Part shown: positions 9,249 to 17,827 of the stretch, piece after piece
Layout: every line of letters starts with the position of its first letter
Numbering within the stretch: position 1 is the stretch's first letter
Origin: Calothrix sp. NIES-3974
Lineage (GTDB): Bacteria > Cyanobacteriota > Cyanobacteriia > Cyanobacteriales > Nostocaceae
DNA: 64,000 bases
NCBI RefSeq assembly: GCF_002368395.1
Contig: NZ_AP018254.1
Span: 2,666,001 to 2,730,000 of the forward strand
Reading direction: 5' to 3'
Translations under genes and position numbers: made by a program
The notes under the pieces: generated by a model
The model's database searches: none
Told to the model about the DNA's origin: nothing
The model's input: the letters and a program-made list of their open reading frames with translations, nothing else

Positions 9249-9335
9249 GGATATTTCCCTTCACTCCACACTTCAATAAAAGCTTGTTATCTCGGATGCT
9301 GGTTAACAGCATCCATCACCAGAACCAATGGCTAT

Positions 9336-9572
9336 TTAATCGTCGAGACTAATATCGTCATCGTCGTCATCATAGCCACCAACATCGTCACCACCTAAAA
9401 ACTCGGATATCTCTTCTTCATCTTCTGTGAAATCAGGTTCTTGCTCTGAACGTGCAATTAAACGACCCGTTTGTCTGAGCCAGTCCAGCAATGATAATTC
9501 CTGCTTTAATGGAATAACAGGGGCGCGTTGGGTACGGGGTTCTTCACGTAAAGGCGAATGAGAATTTACCAT
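9336..9572 (-). CDS. DUF3134 family small acidic protein
   Basis: About 78 residues from the ATG at 9572 (MVNSHSPLREEPRTQRAPVI). A longer frame from a TTG at 9632 adds a segment that does not fit the family. The pattern PLREEPR...LSLLDWLRQTGRLIAR...DEEEISEFLGGDD is what I recall of cyanobacterial DUF3134. The C-terminus is a run of Asp residues ending ISLDD. No signal peptide or membrane segment is seen and function is unknown. It lies directly upstream of mraY on the same strand. Confidence 0.8.
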   Translation of the reverse strand: MVNSHSPLREEPRTQRAPVIPLKQELSLLDWLRQTGRLIARSEQEPDFTEDEEEISEFLGGDDVGGYDDDDDDISLDD

Positions 9573-9815
9573 ATCGACAAAGACACGAGATAAAAATGAA
9601 ACTGGACAATAAGAGTCTATCACTTGATACAAAAGATTTTAGTTATTCATTCAACTCTTTTTTACGAATATCCGACAAAAAATAATTATTTAATATCCGT
9701 AAGCAAAGGGCAGAACTACTTATTTTTTATTGTGTTTTTAGATACACGCTTTTTGATTAGCTAATAGACTCAAATCAACGGAAATCCATTTGAAATTCAA
9801 TAAAGGTATCAAGGG

Positions 9816-10400
9816 ATGTTAGCAAAAAACCAACTACTTGCAGCTATAGCTCCGGTAAATCGGGGGCTAAAAGCAACGGAGTTAGAAAAACAAGCTATCC
9901 TCGCAGCGATCGCCACCTTAGAGGACTTGAATCCTAATCCTCACCCTCTAGAAGCACTTGACTTATTAGATGGTGATTGGCGACTAATATACACCACAAG
10001 TAGGGAACTTTTAAACTTGGAGCGCTTGCCTTTTTCACACCTGGGTCAAATTTATCAGTGTATTCGCACAAAATCCAATAGTGTTTATAACATTGCGGAA
10101 ATTTTTGGTCTACCGTATCTGGACGGAATTGTTACCGCTTGCGCTCGGTTTTCACCAATTAGCCATCGTCGAGTCGAAGTTCGATTCCAGCGTTCTGTGA
10201 TTGGTTTAAGTCGGTTAATTGGCTATAAATCGCCCTCCCAACTCATCACTGATATAGAAAATGGTAAAAAGTTTACCGCATTGGATTTTACGATTTCCGC
10301 CAATAATAATCCCGGTTGGTTAGATATTACATATCTAGATCCGGATTTACGGATTGGTCGTGGTAATCGAGAAAATGTATTTGTCTTAACACGAGCTTGA
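9816..10400 (+). CDS. PAP/fibrillin (plastoglobulin-like) protein
   Basis: A 194-residue protein of the plastid-lipid-associated protein/fibrillin family, found in cyanobacteria and chloroplasts and linked to thylakoid lipid bodies and photoprotection. The N-terminal helical part (AKNQLLAAIAPVNRGL) precedes the conserved DGDWRLIYTTSRELLNLE (residues 53-70). The C-terminal block LDITYLDPDLRIGRGN...VFVLTR is the usual closing motif of the fold. No signal peptide is visible, consistent with a cytoplasmic or peripheral thylakoid protein. The gene stands alone. Confidence 0.88.
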   Translation: MLAKNQLLAAIAPVNRGLKATELEKQAILAAIATLEDLNPNPHPLEALDLLDGDWRLIYTTSRELLNLERLPFSHLGQIYQCIRTKSNSVYNIAEIFGLPYLDGIVTACARFSPISHRRVEVRFQRSVIGLSRLIGYKSPSQLITDIENGKKFTALDFTISANNNPGWLDITYLDPDLRIGRGNRENVFVLTRA

Positions 10401-10992
10401 GTCATTACATAGGTGGTGATTGCGAACAAGAAAATATTCGATCTCCTCGAAAATGTCAAGGAGGGTGAGAAACATTTTTTTGAGTTCAGCAGTTAAACAT
10501 GGGTTAAACGTGAGTTAAAACAGCTATATTGGCTGATTTATGCCAAAATGCCAACCAGGGAAATACTAGCATTGGGATAAATTTCTAGTATTTTGCTTTG
10601 GTTTTAGCTTTCTCGTTAGTTGTAAACGAGTTTCTGCCCACGACGCACCTACCGATTGGTAGAACATCTGGGGATTTTGGATTTTGGATTTTGGATTACC
10701 CTACAGTCGATCCGCACCACGTGCGTCTATGGATTTTGGATTTTAGATTGATACTTCGCGCGCTGATATATTTCCCTTTTGGTTTGTTGACGGTTGACCG
10801 TAGAGGGTTAGATTGCTACGTCTCTTCGACTACTAACCATCGAATAACCATCGAAACGAAAAGCTCATCATTGAGTTTGTACTAAATAACGGTCAACGAT
10901 TAACTGTGTGAATTAGAATTTAATCCAATCACAGCTAATCGCCAACCGTTCGGTTCAATCTTCCTATTGGTGGTTGTTATTGGTATTTTTAT
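10401..10992. other. Intergenic region with heptamer repeats
   Basis: No gene is seen. It holds GGATTTTGGATTTTGGATT tandem heptamers (10673-10698 and near 10733), a TTTGGTTTGTTGACGGTTGACCG stretch of the repeat-F type, and AT-rich sequence. A short plus-strand frame starting near 10967 runs into the opposite-strand rod linker and looks like its shadow. Confidence 0.45.
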
Positions 10993-11748
10993 CTATACAA
11001 TTTCCGTAATACTGACTATTTTACCTCCAGTCCGATGGATTCTTTGGATTTGGGGGGTCATCTTGCTAGCGGACACAATGTACTCAGTATTACTACGATG
11101 GCGAGGTGCATCGAATTTTGCTCCAGCAACTAAAATTTTAAACCGCTTTTCAGTCGCGGGAACCCCACTTGTCGATTTAATTTTGCTGGGACTATTAGTG
11201 GCGATCGCAGACACTAACCGGGAATCTTTAGCAGCTTTGGAGGTTTCGGCAAAACCCCTTACCAAGTCAAACATGTGGTTGTAAGCCACCTGTTTCTGTC
11301 CTACTTGGGTGGAAGCACCGCGATAGTAGGGAACAATATTTTCACCAAAGGCATTGTTATATTCGACGCTATCAAGATAGGAGTCGATTTCCGCATCGTA
11401 ACCGCTTTCAGCATAACGGCGAATATGCTCGGAAATTTCTGCCTGGTCTGCGGGAGCGCGTCCTAATAAATGCTTGAAGTTCAATTCCACAAACCGATAG
11501 GGTGAAGAACTTTCAAAAAAACGCTCCCGATACAAATCGGACTTGGCAATTGCTCTGACAAAATCCCGGACAGTAATTCTGCGATCGCGCAATTGGGATT
11601 CAGCAGTTGTCAAGCGCTCGCTTTCCATTAAATGGGCATTTCCCAGCACCTGCTTGTAAGCAGCACGGATGACCGCTTCCACCTCTTCCAGGGAACTGGT
11701 TGACCGCAATTCCGTCGGCGCAGTCGCGTTGATAACTATACTTCCCAT
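10993..11748 (-). CDS. Phycobilisome rod linker polypeptide (CpeE/CpeC-like)
   Basis: A 251-residue rod linker that would join phycobiliprotein hexamers within phycobilisome rods. The N-terminal linker domain (about 20-150) shows EEVEAVIRAAYKQVLGNAH, VRDFVRAIAKSDLYRERFF and ELNFKHLLGRAP. The C-terminal CpcD-like domain (about 195-251) ends IQRIHRTGGKIVSITEIV. The N-terminus MGSIVINATAPTELR resembles phycoerythrin-associated linkers, but no phycobiliprotein gene is nearby, so the exact partner is uncertain. A second linker gene lies 57 bp upstream on the same strand, suggesting one operon. Confidence 0.9.
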   Translation of the reverse strand: MGSIVINATAPTELRSTSSLEEVEAVIRAAYKQVLGNAHLMESERLTTAESQLRDRRITVRDFVRAIAKSDLYRERFFESSSPYRFVELNFKHLLGRAPADQAEISEHIRRYAESGYDAEIDSYLDSVEYNNAFGENIVPYYRGASTQVGQKQVAYNHMFDLVRGFAETSKAAKDSRLVSAIATNSPSKIKSTSGVPATEKRFKILVAGAKFDAPRHRSNTEYIVSASKMTPQIQRIHRTGGKIVSITEIV

Positions 11749-11805
11749 TGGTATAACTCCTTACAAAAATGGTTTGTCACCGATTCTGACAACAATTTGC
11801 AGTAA

Positions 11806-12675
11806 TCAGTTAACAGGAGTAATGCTGGCGATCACACCGCCCATTTTATGAATCCGTTGGTACTCTTCCGATAGCTTGTTGTAAGGAACAATGAAGACTT
11901 GGTTGGCACGACGGAATTTGGAAATCCGATTTACCGCATTCGCTCTGTAGCCTGTCACCTCAATCCGGTATGATTTACCGTCTTCTGTTGCACCCGCACC
12001 ATGACGCGATCGCGAACCAAATGCCGGATTCTGGAATGACCAACCTTCCGATGCACCACTCGGTGGAACCACTGGAGTCGGCGTGTTTTGAATCACTAGT
12101 GCATTTAAGCGGGGACGATTTCCGGCTAAGTTACCCTTCAAATCGCTACTGGAAGCACCCCGTAATAGCTGGAACATGTGGGTAAATTCCACCATGCTCT
12201 GTCCATTTTGGGTTTTGTAGCCGCGATAATAGGGAACGGTATTTTCACCGTAGGCAGATTGATACTCATCGCTATCGAGATAGGAATCAATCTCCGCCGT
12301 AAATCCACCTGCGTCTAAAATAGCGCTGTGTGCTTTCATTTCTTCGTAGCTATCAGGAGCGCGACCCAGCAAATGTTTGAAATTTAACTCAATCGCCCGA
12401 TAGCGCGAACAACTGTCAAAAAAACGAGAACGGTATAATTCTGACTTAGCTACTTGTCGCACAAACTCGCGCACGCTAATCTCACCACCCTTGAGTTGGG
12501 ACTCAGGAATTGCGAGACGTTCGCTTTCCATTACATACGCATTCCCTAAGACCTGCTTATAGACTGCTCGGATGACGGTTTCTACGTCTTCTGCCGAACA
12601 CCCTGTCCAGAGTTCGATTGGAGGGGTATCTTCAAAAGCTGCCACTCCTAACCGTGATGCTGGTCCGAAAGCCAT
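11806..12675 (-). CDS. Phycobilisome rod linker polypeptide (CpeC-like)
   Basis: A 289-residue rod linker and the first gene of a two-gene operon. It starts MAFGPASRLGVAAFEDTPPI. The linker domain (about 20-180) contains VIRAVYKQVLGNAYVMESER, VREFVRQVAKSELYRSRFF and AIELNFKHLLGRAPDS. A loop follows with LNALVIQNTPTPVV. The C-terminal CpcD-like domain (about 232-289) includes YRIEVTGYRANAVNRISKF and ends IASITPVN. From remembered family members it is closest to CpeC-type (phycoerythrin-associated) linkers, although a phycocyanin or phycoerythrocyanin linker is possible. The untranslated leader upstream is long and AT-rich. Confidence 0.9.
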   Translation of the reverse strand: MAFGPASRLGVAAFEDTPPIELWTGCSAEDVETVIRAVYKQVLGNAYVMESERLAIPESQLKGGEISVREFVRQVAKSELYRSRFFDSCSRYRAIELNFKHLLGRAPDSYEEMKAHSAILDAGGFTAEIDSYLDSDEYQSAYGENTVPYYRGYKTQNGQSMVEFTHMFQLLRGASSSDLKGNLAGNRPRLNALVIQNTPTPVVPPSGASEGWSFQNPAFGSRSRHGAGATEDGKSYRIEVTGYRANAVNRISKFRRANQVFIVPYNKLSEEYQRIHKMGGVIASITPVN

Positions 12676-13290
12676 TCAACTTACTCCCAGTTAACAACAA
12701 ATTGTTTGAGATTTTTTGGTTTTTCTGTTGAAATTTACACCAGATGTCACAAAACTTCAGGTTCGTTACTTTTGTGTTTCCGAATTTTTACGGTGACATA
12801 CTCCCTTGTAATTCGGGATTCACAAACATTTACCTGAGTTGGTTTTCTGTATCGCAAATTCCCTTTCTCATTTTCGTATGGGATTGAAACGATATTTATT
12901 AAAATTTGTAAAATTTTACCTTGTCGGGGTTAGTCTAGAAATGAAGCTAATCCAGAACCTTTCCCAGTATTATGTAGAGTTACATTTAGTTAGTGTAACT
13001 TTGTTTTAAGCGAACCCCATATTCTGGAATCATTAAGTCGAGCCTATATTCGAGCGATCGCAGAAAAACCCCTACAAGAAATTATTGATCTAATTAGGGC
13101 TTGCTGAAAAATATTAAAGCTATTCCCTATTCTTTTATGAAAACTATTAAGTGGAAGTTTTATCGAAGAGGTGAAAGGGCTATGATGCTTATTGAATAAG
13201 CTTTGTAGATATTTTCGTCACCCCTTCAGCATTTTTGTCCTTGTCCCCATACGGAACATGGGGATGAGAACACGAGAAAAATCCACATTT
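12676..13290. other. Spacer upstream of the rod linker operon
   Basis: The left part should hold the linker promoter. Codons from about 13003 to 13107 read like a fragment of a coding sequence (ESLSRAYIRAIAEKPLQEII), stopping in a TGA inside AGGGCTTGCTGA (from 13096), which is a repeat-A type terminus. I could not assign the fragment. No other gene is seen. Confidence 0.4.
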
Positions 13291-14559
13291 CTAACCAACT
13301 ACAAACCTACCGGGATTGAGAAGATTATTGGGGTCAAATTGGGATTTAATCGATTGCATTAAACCCCGTGCATTCCCACTATAACCCCAAACGTCTAATT
13401 CGCTTTTGACGGAGGGGGGAGCGATTTGCACGGTTAGATATCCTTGATGGGATTGAGTTAATGTCCGGATTTGTTTCACTTGGTTGATATTATGGCATTG
13501 AATATTACCAATACCGCTACCGAGGTGAATTCGACCTATTTCGATATTGGTAAGTAGTTCGATGGCATAGCTGGGTAATATGCCAATTTTGGCCATAATT
13601 GCTTCCCCAGTGAGGGGGGTATATATTTCCTGGGGCGATCGCATCCACAATTTAGTTTCTTCTTCCCCTTCATAGGTTTGGCGGTGTAAGTTGAAACTGT
13701 CGGCGATATGAATGATTTTCTGGGTTTGTTCCTGGACGCTTTCCCAAATACTTTGAAATCTCACCATGATTCCCAATCCCTGACCTAAACCGAGTTTTGT
13801 CACCAATCCCTGACTGAGCAAATCAAATTGGGTCGGTGTCAGGGCGCTGTTACGTATTTTACTGGCTGCTTGGGCGATCGCATCGGTTTCTCCCACTAAA
13901 ACCACTGTCTTGGAAGCTTCCTGAATTGGATATAACCGTAGTGTCACCTGGGTAATTACCCCTAAACTCCCGTAGGAACCTGTAAATAATTTCATCAGGT
14001 CATACCCCGCAACATTTTTGACTACTCGTCCTCCTGCTTTGGCAATTTTTCCGTCTGCTCTGACAAAGCTGATTCCTAATATTTGTTCCCGCACACTTCC
14101 ATAGCGCTGTCGCATGGAACCTGTATCCCCTGTGGCAATAATTCCACCAATGGTGGCCATTTCTGGATATAAAGGATCTACGGCAAAAAATTGTCCCGTA
14201 GGTTGGAGCAGGGTTTGCAAATCGCTGAATTTCACTCCTGCTTGCAGGGTGACGGTAAAATCACCGACAGCATGTTCTATAACCTGATTTAAACGTTGGG
14301 TACTAATAACTATATCTATTCGGTCGGCGATATTTCCCCAATCCAATTTACTAGCGTTGCCACAAACCAATAACCGCCATTTTGCCAATGATGCAGCTTG
14401 GATGATTTCCGCTAGTTGTTCGGGGGTTTCGGGGTACACTATGCAACCAGGTATTTTTTGGGTTGCTAATTGGATACGTTGTTGATAACTAGCTGCTAGA
14501 TTCTCCCAAGGAGTCACCCCTGTTTGTCCGACTATTGATTCTAAGGTTTGATTTACCAA
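13291..14559 (-). CDS. FAD-binding oxidase subunit, GlcE-like
   Basis: A 422-residue FAD_binding_4 (VAO/PCMH-fold) protein resembling the GlcE subunit of glycolate dehydrogenase, which helps oxidise glycolate to glyoxylate in photorespiration. Visible features are ILAEIIQAA-type substrate-side sequence at the start, the FAD-contacting ATIGGIIATGDTGSMRQRYG (about 135-155), AGGRVVKNVAGYDLMKLFTGSYGSLGVITQ (about 175-205), and the closing NLLNPGRFVVG. The second half is shorter than GlcD. No glcD or glcF is in the window, so the name glcE is not asserted. Confidence 0.82.
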   Translation of the reverse strand: MVNQTLESIVGQTGVTPWENLAASYQQRIQLATQKIPGCIVYPETPEQLAEIIQAASLAKWRLLVCGNASKLDWGNIADRIDIVISTQRLNQVIEHAVGDFTVTLQAGVKFSDLQTLLQPTGQFFAVDPLYPEMATIGGIIATGDTGSMRQRYGSVREQILGISFVRADGKIAKAGGRVVKNVAGYDLMKLFTGSYGSLGVITQVTLRLYPIQEASKTVVLVGETDAIAQAASKIRNSALTPTQFDLLSQGLVTKLGLGQGLGIMVRFQSIWESVQEQTQKIIHIADSFNLHRQTYEGEEETKLWMRSPQEIYTPLTGEAIMAKIGILPSYAIELLTNIEIGRIHLGSGIGNIQCHNINQVKQIRTLTQSHQGYLTVQIAPPSVKSELDVWGYSGNARGLMQSIKSQFDPNNLLNPGRFVVG

Positions 14560-15000
14560 TTTACCCCCAGTTTTTTTATAATTCGTAATTCGTTGTCATA
14601 TCCGCTACGTGGAAAGCAAGCTACGTAATTCGTAGAGGGAACAGGGAGTAGGGAATAGTTTTAGCCCAGCAATTCCACTTTTCTCAGAGGATGTTGGTCA
14701 AGTGTAAATAAATACTTTTTGAATCATTTTCTGGGATACAGTAAAGAAGCTCAAAAGCATATTTATTATCCACTACTACCGATTCCCGTACAAATGCGAC
14801 ATGTTGTGTCTCTCCCTACTCCCAAAAAACAAGCTTGTTAAGTATTAAAAGCGACTTTTCAAGCAATCTCTCAGGCTGCAAAAAATTACAGATGCAAGAT
14901 TTTTTGAGCTTATATCACTATTTGTTTGCACCTTTTTGACTGAAGATACCCTCCAAAGCTGACAAAAGAAGAGTTTGGCTGTTTTTCACAAGTCCTATTT
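14560..15000. repeat. Spacer with a repeat-A relic and short palindromic pieces
   Basis: Contains GGGAATAGTTTTAGCCC, TGCAAAAAATTACAGATGC and a terminal TTTTTCACAAGTCCT (ending 14996), the same blocks and end type as repeat A. The left terminus is not evident. A repeat-H segment (AAGCTTGTTAAGTATTAAAAG, near 14830) also lies here. No gene is seen. Confidence 0.5.
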
Positions 15001-15182
15001 AGGGTTTGCGGAAAAAGTCTTTTAGTGGGGGTGGGAAATAGGTAATAGTTTTAACCCAACAATTCCACTTTTCTCAGACTCAAAAAAAGAGAAATGCAAG
15101 ATTTTTAAGCACACATTTTTTTCAATTAAAATACCCTCAAAAGCTGACAATATGCAAGTTTTACTCTTTGTCAGCAAGCCCT
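15001..15182 (+). repeat. Complete repeat-A MITE (182 bp)
   Basis: Begins AGGGTTTGCGGAAAAAG and ends CTTTGTCAGCAAGCCCT, whose reverse complement AGGGCTTGCTGACAAAG matches the start at most positions. It is non-coding, carries GGTAATAGTTTTAACCC, and starts 4 bp after the end of another relic. Terminal inverted repeats of this kind point to mobilisation by a transposase encoded elsewhere. Confidence 0.7.
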
Positions 15183-15252
15183 AGTTATGTAGCTTGTACA
15201 CCAAGTAGCGGTATTACGAATTACGTGATATGATGATGCAAATCCAAAATCC

Positions 15253-16575
15253 CTAAATTGGTGCTAACCGTTGATAAACGGTGAACAGAGCATTTTCATC
15301 CCCCACGTTTCCTGGAAATAAAACTACTGGTAAATTGGGAAATAAAGGATGGTCAGAGGATGTTGTCACCATTGAGACTCCGGCTAAAATTTGCCCTAGC
15401 AATCGAGCGGATGTTAGGGCTAACCCGTCGCTGAGAACGTCGTTGGAAGTAATTCCACCTTTGCTAATTAAAAAGCCGATATCTCTGGGTAAACCACGAA
15501 CGATATCCATGAGTAAACTGGAAACCCGAATCCCAAAGTCTAAACGGGTTTTACTGTCTGCAAAGGTCAATTCTTGGCGACTTGTGTAGACAACGGGGGT
15601 TTTTCCTTGTTGATGGATTGTTTGTACTGTTTTTAACACATCCTCCAGGATACTTTCTTCTACTCCACCGTCACCTTCTAGCAGTTTACCGACTTCTACT
15701 TCCACCCCAGCAACCCCGTCTGCTTGGAGTAATCGTGTTAACTGCTGAGTTGTTTTTTTGACATGGGAACCAACTATCACCGCTCCCGGTTGACCGTTAC
15801 GCACGTACTGGGACATTTTTTCGGCTGGAACCGGTTGGGGAGGTAAAGCTGCTAAAGCGGTTAAAATACTGGCTGCACTGCGAAAGAGAAATCTTTTCCC
15901 GTGACTTGCTGCGGTTAAGATGTCTTCGGCGAAGCGGTTTAAATCGGCTTGGGTTTCCCCATCGACGACGACACATTGATTGTCATGTAATTCTAACAAT
16001 TTTTCCAAACAACCAGCCCGGATATCTGCCAGTAATAGCCGAGTTACTTCCTCCGCTAGGATGCGTCCTTGGGTTTTTTCTTCTACATACTTAGGTAAGT
16101 AACTATACTTATATCCAAATACGGAATCACGGGCAAATTCTGTTTCGTGGACAGGGGTGGGTACACCATTTACGAGCAAATAATGGATACTATCTTTGGT
16201 AAACCTTCCCCCTTCAAAAAAGGCTGGGACTAAAAAATGGGCATCAAAACCGCCTAATTCCCATGCGATCGCATCGGTTTCTATGGGGTAATGACCTCGT
16301 AAGGTGGAATCGGAACGACTCACAACCAAAAAATCGCTGATATTTTCCGCCTTTAAAGCCGCTTTTAAATTTTGGCAGATTTCCCGCGTTCGCGATGCGG
16401 CGTTTTCTGGGGTGAGAGCGCGGGTATTTGTTAATACGAAAAAAATTGGTGCGCGATCGCGTAATCCCATCCGCAGTGTTTCCACGTCCCAATCCATAAG
16501 TAGTAAACAACTGTGGACTGTTTGCGAACCTGTCGGATCGTCATCAAGGACAATAATTTTTGGTTGTGCAGTCAT
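15253..16575 (-). CDS. Four-carbon acid sugar kinase family protein (DUF1537)
   Basis: A 440-residue protein of the DUF1537/OtnK-DtnK family, ATP-dependent kinases of four-carbon acid sugars such as threonate or erythronate. The N-terminal substrate domain starts KIIVLDDDPTGSQTVHSC (residues 6-23), with SDSTLRGHYPIETDAI near 110. The C-terminal nucleotide domain carries ISKGGITSNDVLSDGL (about 375) and ends after VLFPGNVGDENALFTVYQRL. Its stop codon lies 5 bp from the recR start side, so recR and this gene probably share a transcript. No aldolase, isomerase or dehydrogenase partner is nearby, so the substrate is unknown. Confidence 0.85.
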   Translation of the reverse strand: MTAQPKIIVLDDDPTGSQTVHSCLLLMDWDVETLRMGLRDRAPIFFVLTNTRALTPENAASRTREICQNLKAALKAENISDFLVVSRSDSTLRGHYPIETDAIAWELGGFDAHFLVPAFFEGGRFTKDSIHYLLVNGVPTPVHETEFARDSVFGYKYSYLPKYVEEKTQGRILAEEVTRLLLADIRAGCLEKLLELHDNQCVVVDGETQADLNRFAEDILTAASHGKRFLFRSAASILTALAALPPQPVPAEKMSQYVRNGQPGAVIVGSHVKKTTQQLTRLLQADGVAGVEVEVGKLLEGDGGVEESILEDVLKTVQTIHQQGKTPVVYTSRQELTFADSKTRLDFGIRVSSLLMDIVRGLPRDIGFLISKGGITSNDVLSDGLALTSARLLGQILAGVSMVTTSSDHPLFPNLPVVLFPGNVGDENALFTVYQRLAPI

Positions 16576-16580
16576 CCTGG

Positions 16581-17138
16581 TTACTCCAATTCCCGCCGAC
16601 CTTCTAAAGCACGCGCTAGGGTTACTTCGTCAGCGTATTCTAAATCGCCTCCTACAGGTAAACCAAAGGCAATCCGCGTTACTTTCGTAAAGGGCTTCAG
16701 TAATTGTCCCACATACAGGGTCGTTGTTTCACCTTCAACGCTGGGACTAATTGCCAAAATTACTTCTCGGGGTTGTTGTTGACTTACCCTTCGCACTAAG
16801 GCTTGAATTGTCAACTGTTCTGGTCCAATGCCATCAATGGGGGAAATCACACCCCCCAAGACATGGTATTTACCTTTGTATTCACGGGTTTTTTCTAAGG
16901 CAATCACATCACGGGAATCGACAACCACGCAAATTACCCCATTATCGCGGTTCGGATTGCGACAAATTTCACAGACCGGTTCCGATGATAGGTGAAAACA
17001 AACCTGACAAAGACCAACTTGTTTTTTCGCTTCCACCAAAGCCTTTGCAAGGGCTTCAATTTCCGCCTCTGGACGTTTAATAATGTGCAATGCTAAACGT
17101 TGGGCCGTTTTTGGACCAACTCCTGGTAAGCGCTGCAA
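16581..17138 (-). CDS. recR: Recombination mediator RecR
   Basis: RecR works with RecF/RecO to load RecA on gapped DNA. Seen here are [16 protein letters not shown] (helix-hairpin-helix), a four-cysteine zinc finger (CQVCF...CEICRN, about 43-60), and a Toprim domain with [15 protein letters not shown] and [14 protein letters not shown]. The first recognised start is the TTG at 17138, giving 185 residues. However, the same frame stays open upstream and reads [13 protein letters not shown], which matches the usual RecR N-terminus, with no ATG, GTG or TTG before an in-frame stop. The true start is therefore uncertain. Confidence 0.92.
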   Translation of the reverse strand: MQRLPGVGPKTAQRLALHIIKRPEAEIEALAKALVEAKKQVGLCQVCFHLSSEPVCEICRNPNRDNGVICVVVDSRDVIALEKTREYKGKYHVLGGVISPIDGIGPEQLTIQALVRRVSQQQPREVILAISPSVEGETTTLYVGQLLKPFTKVTRIAFGLPVGGDLEYADEVTLARALEGRRELE

Positions 17139-17480
17139 CTGTTCAATTAATCTGGCTAGTGGACGTGCGTAAACCGTAGGTGTATCTCCAGTATTTTTGT
17201 ACCTTGCTTATTTTATCGGATTTGGAGTGAATTGGGGAATTTGAATCCTGATATCTACTCGCTTGCAGGTGAGTCGGGAATCGTCCGTGACGGGAGTGGG
17301 GAAAAAATCACTTTCCAGCTTCCCACGTCGTTTGAACACAACCAAACAAGAAAATAGTTCACGTCTACTCCCCACTCCCTAATTTACACGCGAGAAAATA
17401 AAGTCAAACTCTCCCACCGGAAAAGTATTTCTGATCTACCACGAAAACGATTATCATTGTATTCAGTTATGATTGTCTTT

Positions 17481-17645
17481 GGCGTTGCTGAATTTGGGTA
17501 TGAATTACGATTATTTACATTTTGTATTGAAACCAAAATCGTCTCTTCGGTCGATCCGCACTACGCGCGTCTACGTAGAGACGTAGCATCGCTACGTCTC
17601 TACACAACGTCGAATTTTCAATTCATATTTGTATTCAGCAACGCC
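17481..17645. repeat. MITE of 165 bp with 25-bp terminal inverted repeats
   Basis: The left end GGCGTTGCTGAATTTGGGTA and the reverse complement of the right end (GGCGTTGCTGAATACAAATA) match, and the match continues through TGAATT. The interior holds a strong dyad (17575-17603, ACGTAGCATCGCTACGT core) and ACTACGCGCGTCTACG. It is non-coding. I find no convincing target duplication. Confidence 0.75.
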
Positions 17646-17827
17646 ATTATTTTGGGAATGGGTATGAAATAAAGTGCAGTTTTTCCCGTGGAGCAGTTAT
17701 CTTGACTGCACTGGGAATATTATAAACAGCTTTTCGTTCTGTACGACAAATACATGCAAGTGATGAAAATTTTCGTTCCTTACCCGTTATTAACGTTATT
17801 TAATTATCTATACTCGAAGGAGAAAAT
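17646..17827. promoter_or_regulatory. Leader of the COG0523 gene
   Basis: About 180 bp of non-repetitive sequence. An AAGGAGAAAAT ribosome binding site (17816-17826) stands directly before the ATG at 17828, stronger than at most genes here. I looked for a Zur-type 7-1-7 dyad and found none that is convincing; an ATTATCA half-site exists near 17450 only. Confidence 0.5.

Noticed and set aside
10967-11284. 105-codon plus-strand frame with hydrophobic start
   Set aside because: It overlaps the 3' end of a solid rod-linker gene on the other strand; the sequence is explained as its antisense.
13291-14559. GlcD or D-lactate dehydrogenase
   Set aside because: The protein is shorter and lacks the full GlcD C-terminal domain layout; the GlcE-like label is safer.
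17445-17470. Possible Zur box before the COG0523 gene
   Set aside because: Only one half-site (ATTATCA) is present, about 370 bp upstream and outside a MITE border; the other half does not match.
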